Assembly: GCA_946411565.1 (NCBI GenBank)
Contig: CAMKEM010000026.1
Coordinates: forward strand, 1 to 38,453
Direction: 5' to 3'
Length of the DNA: 38,453 nucleotides
Source: an uncultured Prevotellaceae bacterium
Lineage (GTDB): Bacteria > Bacteroidota > Bacteroidia > Bacteroidales > Bacteroidaceae
The notes beneath the pieces are model-generated. The model was not told the origin of the DNA. It did no database searches and saw only the letters and a program-made list of their open reading frames with translations. Below are positions 6,726 through 16,294 of the stretch, in pieces. The translations under genes were made by a program, and so were the position numbers. Within the stretch, counting starts at the first letter, position 1. Each line of letters starts with the position of its first letter.

Positions 6726-9038
6726 TTATCCAGCTTGATAAATCTGTTCTTCTAATTCCTTGATTGCTTTCTCGAAGCCCGCAGGACCTCCGAATAGCTT
6801 GATAATCTTTGTTGGTTTGCCTATTTGATTGAAAGGTGGGATTTCAAGTATATCTGCCTTTTCAAAGTCGAGAATGCCATTTTCTGCGTACTTGTCGAGC
6901 AGGGCTTCAAGCACTTCACGCGCCTTGCCCTCGTACTTGCCGAAATAGTTGCGCTTCTTTACGTTGTTAGCACGTTCCTTTCGTGTGAGCGGTGGCTGGT
7001 CGTATGCCACATGACAGATGATGTCAAAGATGTCTGCATTTCTCAGAGTTTCGTTCTTCTCGCGCACGGCATCTATGAGAATGGCATATTCTTTCAGTTC
7101 ATCGAGAATGGCTTGCTTGCGGTCAGTCTCCGACCATTTCTTGATGAAAGAATCGAGATTCTCAAAGTGTCGGCGTATCTGCTTGCGTGCAAAGCTCTTA
7201 ACGCTCTCTGTCCTCATGGTCTTGCCATCTTCACCAAGAACGCTGACAAGTTCGCTCTCTATGTGGATGTCTTGACCATTGATGATATATTTCTTATGAG
7301 GCTCAGAGGCTACGCCTTTAGGTTCTTTTGGTGGGGTGTATCCTTTGCCCTTATGATTTCCCTTTGGTGGCTCAGGATCGCCGTCAAAGTCTGGATCCTT
7401 GAATTTCTTTGTAGCATTACGGAAGTCAAGAATCTCCAAGTGCCATTTGCCCTTGTCCTTGCGCAGACGTGTGCCACGACCTATGATCTGCTTGAATTCG
7501 GTCATAGAGCCTATCTCCTTGTCGATAACGATAAGTCCGCAGGTCTTGCAATCTACGCCAGTTGACAACAATTCGGAGGTAGTGACGATGACGGGATAAG
7601 GCTCGTCAACGCTGATGAAGTTATCGAGTTGCTTTTTGCCTTCCTTGTCCTCGCCCACGATGCGAGTTACATAGTAAGGAGACTTACGGCACATATCCGC
7701 ATTCATCTGGACGAGTAATGTGCGCATCTCGGCAGCTTCATCTATGTCAGAACAGAAGACGATGGTCTTTGTCATGCGACCTATGTCGTTGAGCATTCGG
7801 GTGATACGTCGGGCTACCACCTCGCGACGAAGCTTTATGGCAAGGTCACGACCTATGTTCTGCCTTTGGTATAGTTTCCGTTCTATCTCCTGATTGAGAA
7901 GGTCACGCTCACCTTCCTCTGGCGTCCAGCCTTGCAAATCTATGTTGATGAAGTCGGCTGTCACACGATAAGGAGCAAGGAAGCCATCATTGATGCCTTG
8001 CAGGAGCGAGTAGGTATATACAGGCTCGCCGAAATAGTCAAGGTTGTTAGCTCCGTCAACAGCCTTTGGCGTAGCCGTAAGACCTATCTGGGTGGCGCTG
8101 TCAAAATATTCCAATACCTTTCGCCAAGCGGAATCATCCTTCGCACTTCCTCTATGGCACTCGTCAACAATTATAAGGTCGAAGAAGTTCTTCTGCACCT
8201 CAAGGAATGGATCGGGCTTGCCTTCCTTGCCTACAAGTTGATGATATAGAGCCATATACACTTCGTAGGCTGAGTCTATCTTAGGATTACCATCGCCTTG
8301 TGAGGTAATTTTAGTCATGAACTTCTTGAATGGCTTGAAGTCTTGTACCATTGTCTGGTCGATGAGGATATTCCTGTCAGCCAGATATAGGATTTTCTTC
8401 TTTGCACCACTCTTGTGTAAGCGATGGATAATCTGAAAGGCTGTGAATGTCTTGCCTGTGCCAGTAGCCATGACTACGAGAACACGCTTGCGACCTGTGG
8501 CAATAGCCTCTACTGTACGGTCAACGGCTATGCGTTGATAGTAGCGAGGCTCGTGGCTGTATGCGTCATAGTAGTATGGCGTCTCTACTATTTTGAGAGC
8601 CTCTGGCGTGTAGTCCTTGCTGTCGAGATAGCGGTTGTAAAGCTCATCTTCTGTAGGAAATTCTTCAATTTTCAGCTTTCGTTCCATGCCTGTGATAAAG
8701 TCATGCTCGAGGAATCCGTCGCCATTGCTGGAGTATGCGAATTTCAGGTCGAGAATCAAGGCATAGTCCATAGCTTGCTGAATACCAGCACCCAAGGCGT
8801 GGTTGTTATCCTTTGCCTCAACAACGGCAAGGGGCTTGCCTTGGTGATAAAGGAGATAATCAGCCTTCTTGCCCGCTGCCACAGAATGATGACTGCCTGC
8901 CACATGAACACGACCATCGGTGAAATAATACTCTTCACGCATATTAGTTGGAACCACCCAACCTTTGGCATTAAGGGCAGGTGATATGAACATAGTACGT
9001 ATTTCCTGTTCATTGTATTGTGACTTGTCAACATTCAT
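6726..9038 (-). CDS. hsdR: Type I restriction enzyme nuclease/translocase subunit HsdR
   Basis: The 770-residue protein starting at the ATG at 9038 (MNVDKSQYNEQEIR) fits the family start. A longer frame to 9218 would begin upstream of the promoter at 9141-9172. The nuclease domain shows the PD-(D/E)xK residues Asp60 and Glu74-Ala-Lys76 (VVEAKDN), followed by a QxxxY-type motif (GIQQAMDYAL). The SF2 motor has Walker A ATGTGKT near residue 193, the DECH box near 293, GLTATPK (motif III) and QIIGRGTRLRKDKGK (motif VI). A helical C-terminal domain follows. The protein translocates DNA with ATP and cuts unmethylated DNA when bound to HsdM and HsdS. It is the first gene of the hsd operon. All key motifs look intact. 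Confidence 0.96.
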   Translation of the reverse strand: MNVDKSQYNEQEIRTMFISPALNAKGWVVPTNMREEYYFTDGRVHVAGSHHSVAAGKKADYLLYHQGKPLAVVEAKDNNHALGAGIQQAMDYALILDLKFAYSSNGDGFLEHDFITGMERKLKIEEFPTEDELYNRYLDSKDYTPEALKIVETPYYYDAYSHEPRYYQRIAVDRTVEAIATGRKRVLVVMATGTGKTFTAFQIIHRLHKSGAKKKILYLADRNILIDQTMVQDFKPFKKFMTKITSQGDGNPKIDSAYEVYMALYHQLVGKEGKPDPFLEVQKNFFDLIIVDECHRGSAKDDSAWRKVLEYFDSATQIGLTATPKAVDGANNLDYFGEPVYTYSLLQGINDGFLAPYRVTADFINIDLQGWTPEEGERDLLNQEIERKLYQRQNIGRDLAIKLRREVVARRITRMLNDIGRMTKTIVFCSDIDEAAEMRTLLVQMNADMCRKSPYYVTRIVGEDKEGKKQLDNFISVDEPYPVIVTTSELLSTGVDCKTCGLIVIDKEIGSMTEFKQIIGRGTRLRKDKGKWHLEILDFRNATKKFKDPDFDGDPEPPKGNHKGKGYTPPKEPKGVASEPHKKYIINGQDIHIESELVSVLGEDGKTMRTESVKSFARKQIRRHFENLDSFIKKWSETDRKQAILDELKEYAILIDAVREKNETLRNADIFDIICHVAYDQPPLTRKERANNVKKRNYFGKYEGKAREVLEALLDKYAENGILDFEKADILEIPPFNQIGKPTKIIKLFGGPAGFEKAIKELEEQIYQAG

Positions 9039-9140
9039 AATAGAGATTATTGTTAAAGGTCTGACATTCTGTGATAATGATTTAGAATTGTTCCAAGAAT
9101 TGCCATCGGGGATGGCACGAATTGGCTTAATCATCGAATG

Positions 9141-9172
9141 CAAAGGTAGTGAATTATTTCGAAATTGCCAAA
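9141..9172 (-). promoter_or_regulatory. Bacteroidetes-type promoter of the hsd operon
   Basis: Read on the minus strand, TTTG (9169-9172) is followed after 20 bp by TACCTTTG (9141-9148), a perfect match to the Bacteroidetes consensus. The expected start near 9134 gives a leader of about 95 nt before the hsdR ATG at 9038. This supports the shorter hsdR start. Confidence 0.85.
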
Positions 9173-9230
9173 GGTTTTGGGATAATAGTTGCAATAGTGA
9201 TATTATTTGTAATATCAAATGGAATAGTAA

Positions 9231-9262
9231 ACAAAAAGGCTCGCGAATTTGCGAGCCTTCTT
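9231..9262 (-). terminator. Intrinsic terminator of the PUL operon
   Basis: Arms 9236-9244 (AAGGCTCGC) and 9251-9259 (GCGAGCCTT) form a perfect 9-bp stem with a 6-nt loop. On the minus strand the stem is followed by TTTTGTTT. It starts 10 bp after the PL11 stop codon and separates the PUL from the hsd promoter. Confidence 0.92.
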
Positions 9263-9272
9263 TGTTTAGTTT

Positions 9273-12200
9273 TTATTTCACCGTGACCTTCTTGTTATTG
9301 CGAAGGTAGATGCCCTTTGGCAGACGGGTGATGTCTGTACCTACAAACTTGCCGTCGAGAGTGTAAATCTTGTCGGAATCTGAACCATCGGCAATGGCTG
9401 GGATGGTGATACCTGTGGTCTCAACCGTCTTGACAACGAGGACACCCTCAGGGAGGCGCGTGGTATCGAATGTTACGTTTGCACCCTCGCAAGTGATGGT
9501 TGGGGTGCCTGAGAATGATTTGACACCTGTCCAGAGGCGAATCTCGTCACCAACACTTGGGATGTAGTCGATGAGCTTTAGAGAGATTGTTCCATCAATA
9601 GTCAGTTTGTTGATGCTCTTGATGTTATCACCACTCATGCTCGTTGCACTTGTGGATGCCTTGCTGATGTTGAGGCGCAGTGTGCCTGTTGATGATATGC
9701 TGACATCCTGATTGTTGAACACAAGTTTGCCGAGTGCAGTCGTTTCGGTAACGATTGGTCGGAGAGTACCGTTGATGACGATGCTTGAGTTCTTCAACGC
9801 AGAGGCAGAAGAACCGCAGAGAGTAGCACCTTCTGCTACGGTTAGCGCACCTGTACCAAGTGACAGACCGCTACCAGAGAGCTTTACCGTGCCTTCGCTT
9901 ATCTTCACCGTACCGCTATTGGTCCAGCCGCCCTTGACGGTCATGGTGCATGAGCCTATCTTCTCAAAGTGAGATTTGTTGGTGCCGCCGCCGTCGGTTA
10001 TAGCTCCCTCGAAGGTGAAGTCACCGTCCTCTTCCCAGCTATTGCCCACCTTCCATGTGTTAGAGCCTGAAGGTGTGCCCTGGCTTTGGAAGTTGGAGAT
10101 AGGCTGAGCGAGAGCGCCCTTGCCTGTGAGTCGGCCGATGGTGAATGACTTGCATACGTTGGTGGCTGTACATCCGTCGGCGAGGTCGAGGGTGGCGTTA
10201 GGCAGACCTGTGGAGTTATCGAACGGCAGCCAGATATTCTTGTTGGTGTGGCGTATGGTGCCTGTGAACTCTCGCCAGTCGCCTGTGATGCGGACACGTG
10301 AAACGGTGTTGCGAGGCACGATGGTGAGTGTGCCGCCGCCTGTGAGCTTGTTGGAGTAGGCGGTGTAATATACGCCTGTGAGTTGCCATGAGGCAGATTT
10401 GCCCTTAGGTACTATCAAGGCATGGCTCGTGTTCTGGGCATCGTCATAGAGGATGCCGCCCTGAAGCTCTATCGTCTTTGGCTGTGAACCACTTGCAAGA
10501 GCCATAGAACCAGCCTTCATGATTATCTTTGATACAGAGTTGGAAGCGTTGAGATACAGGCATCCGTTGCCGCGCTTGGTGAGGATAGTGCCCATGAACG
10601 ACTTATCCATCTTGAAGTCGGAAGCGTTGTTGATAACGCCGCCCTCTTCGCCAATCATCGTCATGTGTGAGCCCATCTCAACGGCTGCGGTGGTCTGGAG
10701 CTCTGCGCCGTTCTCCATAGTGAATTGTGAGCCGAGTTTTGTCATGCCGCCGAGGTTGCCGTATTCAGAATACTGATTTGATAGCAGACTGACCTTTGTC
10801 ACGCCACCTTTGAGATAGTTGCCGCCAGTGTATGAGTTCTCGCCCGACATGGTGACGGTGCCGCTGCCTTCCTTAACGAATGAGGCTGTGCCGCTGATGG
10901 CTCCTGCACCTGTGAAGGTGTAGTCGGATGATGCGTTGATGGTTATGGTATCAGGCATGATGTCCTCGCGCACGTTGACCGTCTTATTTACGGCATCATC
11001 GTTGAAGAACACCTTATCGCCTGATACAAAGACGGTTGACTCAACCGTCTGACCGTTGTTGAACATGAAGTTCTGTGCATCGGCGAGATTCCATGTAGTG
11101 CTCTTGTCGCCAGCCCATGTTATGGTGTTGGCATCGCGGAGTCCGATAATCTCGATGATGAGTTTGCCGTCCTCTATGTAGAATTTCTTCTTCGTGGCGT
11201 TGAGACCCTCGATGCGGATGTCTTCGAGTTTACCCTTCAGTTCAACAGGAGCAGTGCCGATGATGTACTTACCTGGGTTCATCTCAGACTCGCCAACAGG
11301 GAGGTGGCCTACAAGTTCAATGACAGGGCAGAGATACTCAGGACCAGCCTCTACCCATGCGGTTGAGGTCTTGGTCTCTATTTCAAGATACTTGCCGAGG
11401 TTGATGCGGTCGGCTGAGAGATCGTTGGAATAGAGGTCGATAATGAGACGTGAGCCGAAGCCGAGGGTGAGGGAGTCGGTTGTGAGGTCGCCCTTCGCAT
11501 CAGCGCCACCAGGACGGATAACGGATGCGTAGTCGGCCTTGATGCTCATGAACTCGCCGCCGTTGGAGTTGAGTTCGGCAAAGCGGTTGAGCCATAATGG
11601 CGACTTCTTCATGGTGCCGTCGAAATTGAGTACACCGGCCCAGATGTTGGTCTCGCCCTTGTGGGTAAAGTCTGCCTTCGGTAGCGTGAGGATGCCGTCG
11701 CCCTGCTTTATGAGACGGGCATTGCCAGTGATACCGCCACCCTTCACGTTGCAGGTGTAGGTGGTGTATGTAATCTTCGGAGTCTTAGCCGTACATTCGC
11801 TTGCACCATTGCCTTGTACCCATGTAGGAACGTTGAAGGTGAGGATGTATGGGCTTGCTCCGCTTTCTATCGTAACCTCAGAGTTATCGGTTTCGCACAC
11901 GATTACGTGCTTATCATTGAGCGCAGAATTGATAGTGCCGCCGTTGGTCACTTCCTCGCGACCTTCCATCATGAGAGGTGGAGGGGCAATGGTGATGTTC
12001 TCCAGTTTGCCGAGGAAATAGCTGGTGTGAGGAGGCTGATTGTAGCCGCACATCTGCCAAGCCATAGCGTTACGGTACTGATGGTCGTGCCACAACGTGT
12101 AGTTGCGGTATGAGGTTGGGGTAGGGGTGGAGTAGATGCGGATGTTATTATCGGCTGTTCGCATGATGATTTCCTCACGCCAGTCGCCGAGGATGTCGCC

Positions 12201-13895
12201 CTGATAGCAAGGCGTACACTTGGTGTAGTTATTGGTGAGAGAGCCGGCGCAGGTGTAGATAGGCGACCAACTGCCGTACTTCGCAATGACACCTTCTGAG
12301 TCATGGTCTTTAACGCCGTTGAATGTTTCTGAGCATAGGTCGCCGTCCCAGTAGATGCGGAAGTTCTGGTTGATGCCGTCGTTGACGAGTCCGTTCACCG
12401 TGGCATTCTTCACGCTACTGATAGGACTGCCCCACGCCGTGCCGATACAGCCAGGGTAGCTATCAGAAAAGTTATCCATCATGGAGCGTCCCACGTCCTT
12501 TCCAACGTGAAGCTCACACTTGTATATCTTGCTTGTGGTAGCATCACGATAGTTATAGCCCTGTGCATCCTCGTTGCAGGCGAAGACCTCCAGTCCGTGA
12601 GCGTATGGATTGAAATCGCCACAGTGCATGGCATCACCATGTCCGAGACCAGTAGTGGAGAGTCCCTTGCCGTTATCGTCGATGACCATAGAGCCGAAAA
12701 TGATCTCATCGCGTCCGTCCATATCCACGTCGGCAATGTTATAGTTATGATAGCCCTGTCCCTTCCATGCGCCATCGGTATTGTTATACCATTTCCATCG
12801 TACTTTCAGTTCGTGGGTGGCAGGATCAACGTCGTATGCTATCATTTTGTGTCGGGTGTAGATACCGCGTGCGAGGAAGATGCTTGGCTTGCGTCCGTCG
12901 AGGTATGGAGCGCCGAAGAAGAACTTAGAACAGCGGTGACCGCCGTCGTCCTTTCCCCATGTGGAAGCCATTGAGTTTTCGCCAGCCTCGAATCGTGCGA
13001 GAGGGTAGGTGATGCACTGGTAAGGCTTGCCCGTTGCACCATCCATATAGACGAGATATTCCGCACCTTGGTACATGAACCAGTTGGTGCCACCGCCAGT
13101 TGCTGAGCGATAGTTCTTGGTGGCATCGCCCACGGTGTAGGTAGAGCCGTCGGCACAATGGATCACGGTACCGTCGGCAACACGCATCACGGCCTCTGCC
13201 TTGCCGTCGCCGTCCCAGTCGTAGGCTATGATGTTCTGCTCGTTGTTCTGGAAGTCGCCCATGTTCGGACCGCAGTTCACCCACCAGAGGCGTGTGCCGT
13301 CCTGCTTTAAGACCTCGAAGATGGAGTATTCGCCAGTAGCCTTGCCGTCAATCTTAGGACCGAGTCTTGGGTAGCTCTGCTGAATCTCACTATCGTTATC
13401 GAACTTCATGAGGATTTCGAGTTCGCCGTCGCCGTCAACGTCGGCGCAGCACGCATCGTTAGGCACGAGTGTAGATTTTATTCCCTCATGCTTGAGCTTG
13501 ATTTCCTTGTAGCTCGTGCTCCATACGGAGGCTGCCTTGCTCTGTGCCTGTTCCTGTCCTCTTACGACGGCAGAAACGGTGTAAGTGCTCGTGGCGTTGC
13601 CCGAAGTGTCGGAGTAGTTGGATGTCTTTAGTCCCGACTTTATTAGTGTCCCGTCCTTATATACGTTGTACGTAACGTCATAGTACTCAGACCCTAATAG
13701 TCGCCAACTGAGATACACTCCGGAGTTCACCTTCATGGCTACGAGGCCACGGTCGAGCTTATCCGTGGTGCGCTGGGCGAAAGAGGGAAGAGCTAAAGCT
13801 ATAAGACCCACCCCCAGCCCCCTCCCATAAATGGAGGGGAGTATATAGCTTTTCTTGCTAAAGAAGTTTGCTATTTCTCGAAATATCTTGTGCAT
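9273..13895 (-). CDS. PL11-type rhamnogalacturonan lyase fused to beta-strand-repeat region
   Basis: The 1540-residue secreted protein has a signal peptide (residues 1-41, ending LPSFAQ). A polysaccharide lyase family 11 propeller spans about 42-640: the N-terminal RLLGSEYYDVTYNVYKDG block, calcium-loop motifs DVDGDGELEI, DWDGDGKAEA and DVDMDGRDEI, and the WGSPISS and GDWREEIIMR blocks. PL11 enzymes cleave the rhamnose-galacturonate bond of rhamnogalacturonan I by beta-elimination. From about 650 to 1490 are repeated beta-strand units of the autotransporter-associated type, such as RLIKQGDGILTLPKADFTHK (near 725) and FVKEGSGTVTMSGENSYTGG (near 1005), suggesting a beta-solenoid. A tail with IYTLDGK and LPKGIYLRNNKK ends the protein, a common C-terminal module of secreted Prevotellaceae enzymes. 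Usual PL11 enzymes are about 600 residues, so the extension is large. It is last in the operon. The signal-peptide codons include a GC-rich palindrome. Confidence 0.92.
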   Translation of the reverse strand: MHKIFREIANFFSKKSYILPSIYGRGLGVGLIALALPSFAQRTTDKLDRGLVAMKVNSGVYLSWRLLGSEYYDVTYNVYKDGTLIKSGLKTSNYSDTSGNATSTYTVSAVVRGQEQAQSKAASVWSTSYKEIKLKHEGIKSTLVPNDACCADVDGDGELEILMKFDNDSEIQQSYPRLGPKIDGKATGEYSIFEVLKQDGTRLWWVNCGPNMGDFQNNEQNIIAYDWDGDGKAEAVMRVADGTVIHCADGSTYTVGDATKNYRSATGGGTNWFMYQGAEYLVYMDGATGKPYQCITYPLARFEAGENSMASTWGKDDGGHRCSKFFFGAPYLDGRKPSIFLARGIYTRHKMIAYDVDPATHELKVRWKWYNNTDGAWKGQGYHNYNIADVDMDGRDEIIFGSMVIDDNGKGLSTTGLGHGDAMHCGDFNPYAHGLEVFACNEDAQGYNYRDATTSKIYKCELHVGKDVGRSMMDNFSDSYPGCIGTAWGSPISSVKNATVNGLVNDGINQNFRIYWDGDLCSETFNGVKDHDSEGVIAKYGSWSPIYTCAGSLTNNYTKCTPCYQGDILGDWREEIIMRTADNNIRIYSTPTPTSYRNYTLWHDHQYRNAMAWQMCGYNQPPHTSYFLGKLENITIAPPPLMMEGREEVTNGGTINSALNDKHVIVCETDNSEVTIESGASPYILTFNVPTWVQGNGASECTAKTPKITYTTYTCNVKGGGITGNARLIKQGDGILTLPKADFTHKGETNIWAGVLNFDGTMKKSPLWLNRFAELNSNGGEFMSIKADYASVIRPGGADAKGDLTTDSLTLGFGSRLIIDLYSNDLSADRINLGKYLEIETKTSTAWVEAGPEYLCPVIELVGHLPVGESEMNPGKYIIGTAPVELKGKLEDIRIEGLNATKKKFYIEDGKLIIEIIGLRDANTITWAGDKSTTWNLADAQNFMFNNGQTVESTVFVSGDKVFFNDDAVNKTVNVREDIMPDTITINASSDYTFTGAGAISGTASFVKEGSGTVTMSGENSYTGGNYLKGGVTKVSLLSNQYSEYGNLGGMTKLGSQFTMENGAELQTTAAVEMGSHMTMIGEEGGVINNASDFKMDKSFMGTILTKRGNGCLYLNASNSVSKIIMKAGSMALASGSQPKTIELQGGILYDDAQNTSHALIVPKGKSASWQLTGVYYTAYSNKLTGGGTLTIVPRNTVSRVRITGDWREFTGTIRHTNKNIWLPFDNSTGLPNATLDLADGCTATNVCKSFTIGRLTGKGALAQPISNFQSQGTPSGSNTWKVGNSWEEDGDFTFEGAITDGGGTNKSHFEKIGSCTMTVKGGWTNSGTVKISEGTVKLSGSGLSLGTGALTVAEGATLCGSSASALKNSSIVINGTLRPIVTETTALGKLVFNNQDVSISSTGTLRLNISKASTSATSMSGDNIKSINKLTIDGTISLKLIDYIPSVGDEIRLWTGVKSFSGTPTITCEGANVTFDTTRLPEGVLVVKTVETTGITIPAIADGSDSDKIYTLDGKFVGTDITRLPKGIYLRNNKKVTVK
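13807..13841. repeat. GC-rich palindrome inside the PL11 signal-peptide codons, copy B
   Basis: The C-rich/G-rich palindrome (CCTCCCATAAATGGAGG core) is read in frame as LPSIYGRGLGVG in the PL11 leader peptide. It is nearly the same sequence as the copy at 20923-20965 in the susD gene, and the flanking codons are also similar. Confidence 0.85.
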
Positions 13896-13944
13896 TATAG
13901 TAAATTATTAATTATCATATCTTGTTTTATCAATAGATACTATC

Positions 13945-13981
13945 AACTCCCCGTCCTTTATGGGAGGGGATGGGGGAGAGT
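13945..13981. repeat. GC-rich palindrome at the zincin 3' end, copy C
   Basis: Inverted relative to copy B, this element (CTCCCC ... GGGAGGGG plus a G-rich tail) overlaps the stop codon of the zincin gene. It supplies that gene's last residues (TLPHPLP) and the TAA. Confidence 0.8.
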
Positions 13982-16246
13982 CTTTTTCCCATTCCTAATC
14001 ACAATCCCTTTGGCATTACCATTCACACGCTGACCATTGAGGTTATAGGTCGCTGTGGAATTTGTGGTGGTAGAAGTCGGGAGTTCGATGATTCCTGTTG
14101 TTGCAGGCCAGTATTCTGCTATCTCGTCCTCGGAAAGGATTATCCATTGCTGCTTGGTGGCGGCATCGGAGAAATCGAAGGTGACGAATGAGGCGTTAGA
14201 GGTGTAGTCGGAGGTATTGGCAGAAAGGGTGGAAGTGCCCGTAATCCAATATCCGTGGGTAGTGAGACTCTTTGTCGCCGTGGTGATGGTGACATCGGTG
14301 CGGTCAGGCATGAGCTGGAACTTCTCCGTATCAGCAGGCTTGGAGGTGGTATAGAGCATATAACCGCTGCGTTTGGAGAGGTATTTGTTCTTTGCCACGT
14401 TCTTGAATAGATACATGCCAGTCTCAGGCTCGTAGGTCAGCGTCCATGCTGCCTCGTCAGGAATGCCGTTGTTGTCAGAGAGCATATCCTTTAGGGCGAT
14501 GGTCTTTGAGCCGTTGGCATAGAGGAGAGCCTCGCCGAGTCCGCTTGTAGAGTTCTTGCACATGATATAGTACTTCTTCGTCTCATCGAAGTTGTACGTG
14601 TAGCCAGCGATACCGTTGGTGTATGCTGTAGTTGGGCAGAGGCCGTCGATGAACATAGCATAAAGCAGACAGCATCCGCCGACATACTGAAGTTCGAGAT
14701 GCTTATCCTTGTCTGCACCGTTAACGAACCAGTCGTAGGTAGCACTTGATCCCCATGCGTGAGTGCCGTCACCCACCATACAGAAATCAGAGGTGTAAGG
14801 GTTCGCCTCCTTGTTCTCAAGGAATGAATACATCTGGTTAGCCTCACGACCGAACCATTTCCAGTTGTGTAGGTTAGGATCTGCATAGCGTGTAGATGTG
14901 CCTACGCCTACGCCGTGACCAGTCTCGTGGAGCACCGTGCCGATAGCCTGATTACCTGCGTTAGGTCCGATGCGCATCCAACCGCCATAGCTGCAATCAG
15001 CAGTAGGGGTGCTTGCGCCATAGTGACCAGAGAGGTTGAAGCCATTTATGCCAGTCCACTCGTTGAAGTATTCGATGGTTTGGTTGATGGCTGTGCGGCA
15101 ACGGTTGTTAGCCTCAGCCGTAGGAGCACCGTTATCCCATGAGCCTGTGCAGTTGCCCTTCGGATGGGTGACAATTTTGACCTCTTCGCCATACGCCACG
15201 GTGTATGTCTTGTTCATGATGTAAGGACGGAGATAATACACGGTGGCAGGTTCAAGATTGGTGATGTGATAGATATTTCCGTTGAGCGTCCAATACTCGG
15301 TGGTACGGTCATCGAGCACCGTGGGGTTATGCTCCTTACTCCAGCATACGCCACGCTCAAGGATATTCGTTCCTGTCATTGTGGCACGCATAAGAGCCTG
15401 TGTAGCACCTGTAGGGACGTATGTATTTGTTTTCGTAACCGTTGGCTCAAGACCATCGCCTGGGGTGGCGTTAGCAAGGTTCAGCGCAAACTCTGCCTTT
15501 GAAATAGCTGCGTTAAGGGCAAAGAGTGCCTTCTGCATATCTATGCTTTCAGATGTCTTGGTGAAGGTCTTTGCCGTCTGAAGGGCAGAGAGAAGAGGCG
15601 TGAGTGCCTTGGCATCAATATCTTGTGAGGCGAGTCCTTCTGCCTTAGTGATGCTTTCTGATAGCTTAGAGAATACGATTTCGGAAGCTTCAGCCTCAAT
15701 GAGCGTAAGGCGGAAGTTATCAATGGCGAGCCAGTTGCCTTTAGCCCCTTTAGCCACGAAACCAATCTCAATCTCACCTGTAGTACAGGAGAAATCTACG
15801 GTATAGTCATTAGGTGTGAAGACATCGGTTTTCTGCTCGCCTGCATAAATATATGCACCACTACATTGCTCTGAGGTGGAAGCCTCGTTCAGGTTCTGTG
15901 CTGCTACCGTGAGGGTATATTTGCCGAGTGGAAGGTTGCTGATGACCTGCGACACGCTTGCATCACCAACATTACTGCCCTTTGATACCCATTTCTCTAC
16001 ATACACGCTGCCATTCTTCTTTGTGAAAGAAGAATTTCCCTGCACCTGCAAACCGCTTGACTTCCATTTAGAAAGTCCTCCATTCTCGAATGAAGGGTTG
16101 CTGATGTATTGCGTGGCATCGGTTTGGGCATATGCAACCCCTCCGAACCATAACAAGACAAAGCTCCCCAGCCCCCCAAGGGGGAGCTTTTTAGATAGTT
16201 TTTTCAGTTGTGGGAGTAAACTATTATGTAATGATTGGTGATGCAT
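13958..16246 (-). CDS. Modular secreted zincin (HExxH) with carbohydrate-binding-like modules
   Basis: The 762-residue protein starts with a long leader peptide (to about residue 41, LWFGGVAYAQ). A jelly-roll carbohydrate-binding-like domain follows (about 45-185, starting ISNPSFENGGLSKW). Then come a helical segment (about 186-260), an FN3-like domain (about 270-365, LEPATVYYLRPY), a metalloprotease-like domain, a beta-trefoil-like part (about 575-720, KYYIMCKNSTSG, KNKYLSKRSG) and a short tail. HETGH places zinc ligands His440 and His444 and general base Glu441. The spacing to Gly447 resembles metzincins, but the third-ligand position of HExxHxxGxxH is Thr, so another residue (for example His in GDGTHAWG) may bind zinc. 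A substrate cannot be named: a protease on plant-wall glycoprotein or an enzyme on glycoconjugates are both possible. It lies 62 bp upstream of the PL11 gene in the same operon. Confidence 0.8.
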   Translation of the reverse strand: MHHQSLHNSLLPQLKKLSKKLPLGGLGSFVLLWFGGVAYAQTDATQYISNPSFENGGLSKWKSSGLQVQGNSSFTKKNGSVYVEKWVSKGSNVGDASVSQVISNLPLGKYTLTVAAQNLNEASTSEQCSGAYIYAGEQKTDVFTPNDYTVDFSCTTGEIEIGFVAKGAKGNWLAIDNFRLTLIEAEASEIVFSKLSESITKAEGLASQDIDAKALTPLLSALQTAKTFTKTSESIDMQKALFALNAAISKAEFALNLANATPGDGLEPTVTKTNTYVPTGATQALMRATMTGTNILERGVCWSKEHNPTVLDDRTTEYWTLNGNIYHITNLEPATVYYLRPYIMNKTYTVAYGEEVKIVTHPKGNCTGSWDNGAPTAEANNRCRTAINQTIEYFNEWTGINGFNLSGHYGASTPTADCSYGGWMRIGPNAGNQAIGTVLHETGHGVGVGTSTRYADPNLHNWKWFGREANQMYSFLENKEANPYTSDFCMVGDGTHAWGSSATYDWFVNGADKDKHLELQYVGGCCLLYAMFIDGLCPTTAYTNGIAGYTYNFDETKKYYIMCKNSTSGLGEALLYANGSKTIALKDMLSDNNGIPDEAAWTLTYEPETGMYLFKNVAKNKYLSKRSGYMLYTTSKPADTEKFQLMPDRTDVTITTATKSLTTHGYWITGTSTLSANTSDYTSNASFVTFDFSDAATKQQWIILSEDEIAEYWPATTGIIELPTSTTTNSTATYNLNGQRVNGNAKGIVIRNGKKTLPHPLP
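16161..16192. repeat. GC-rich palindrome inside the zincin leader-peptide codons, copy D
   Basis: Arms AAGCTCCCC and GGGGAGCTT frame a C-rich/G-rich centre. In frame it reads KKLPLGGLGSF, the start of the hydrophobic core of the zincin signal peptide. Confidence 0.8.
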
Positions 16247-16294
16247 AATAATTATATTTTGTTATTTACTTTGACGTTTTATTACTCTCAAAAG

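Noticed and set aside
6825..7565. 246-residue plus-strand frame opposite hsdR
   Set aside because: It is antisense to the conserved motor domain of hsdR; its composition follows from the coding strand.
9039..9218. Longer hsdR start at 9218
   Set aside because: It would begin upstream of the consensus promoter at 9141-9172; the ATG at 9038 gives the family N terminus.
12507..12974. 155-residue plus-strand frame opposite PL11
   Set aside because: A shadow of the PL11 propeller codons with no start signal or family features.
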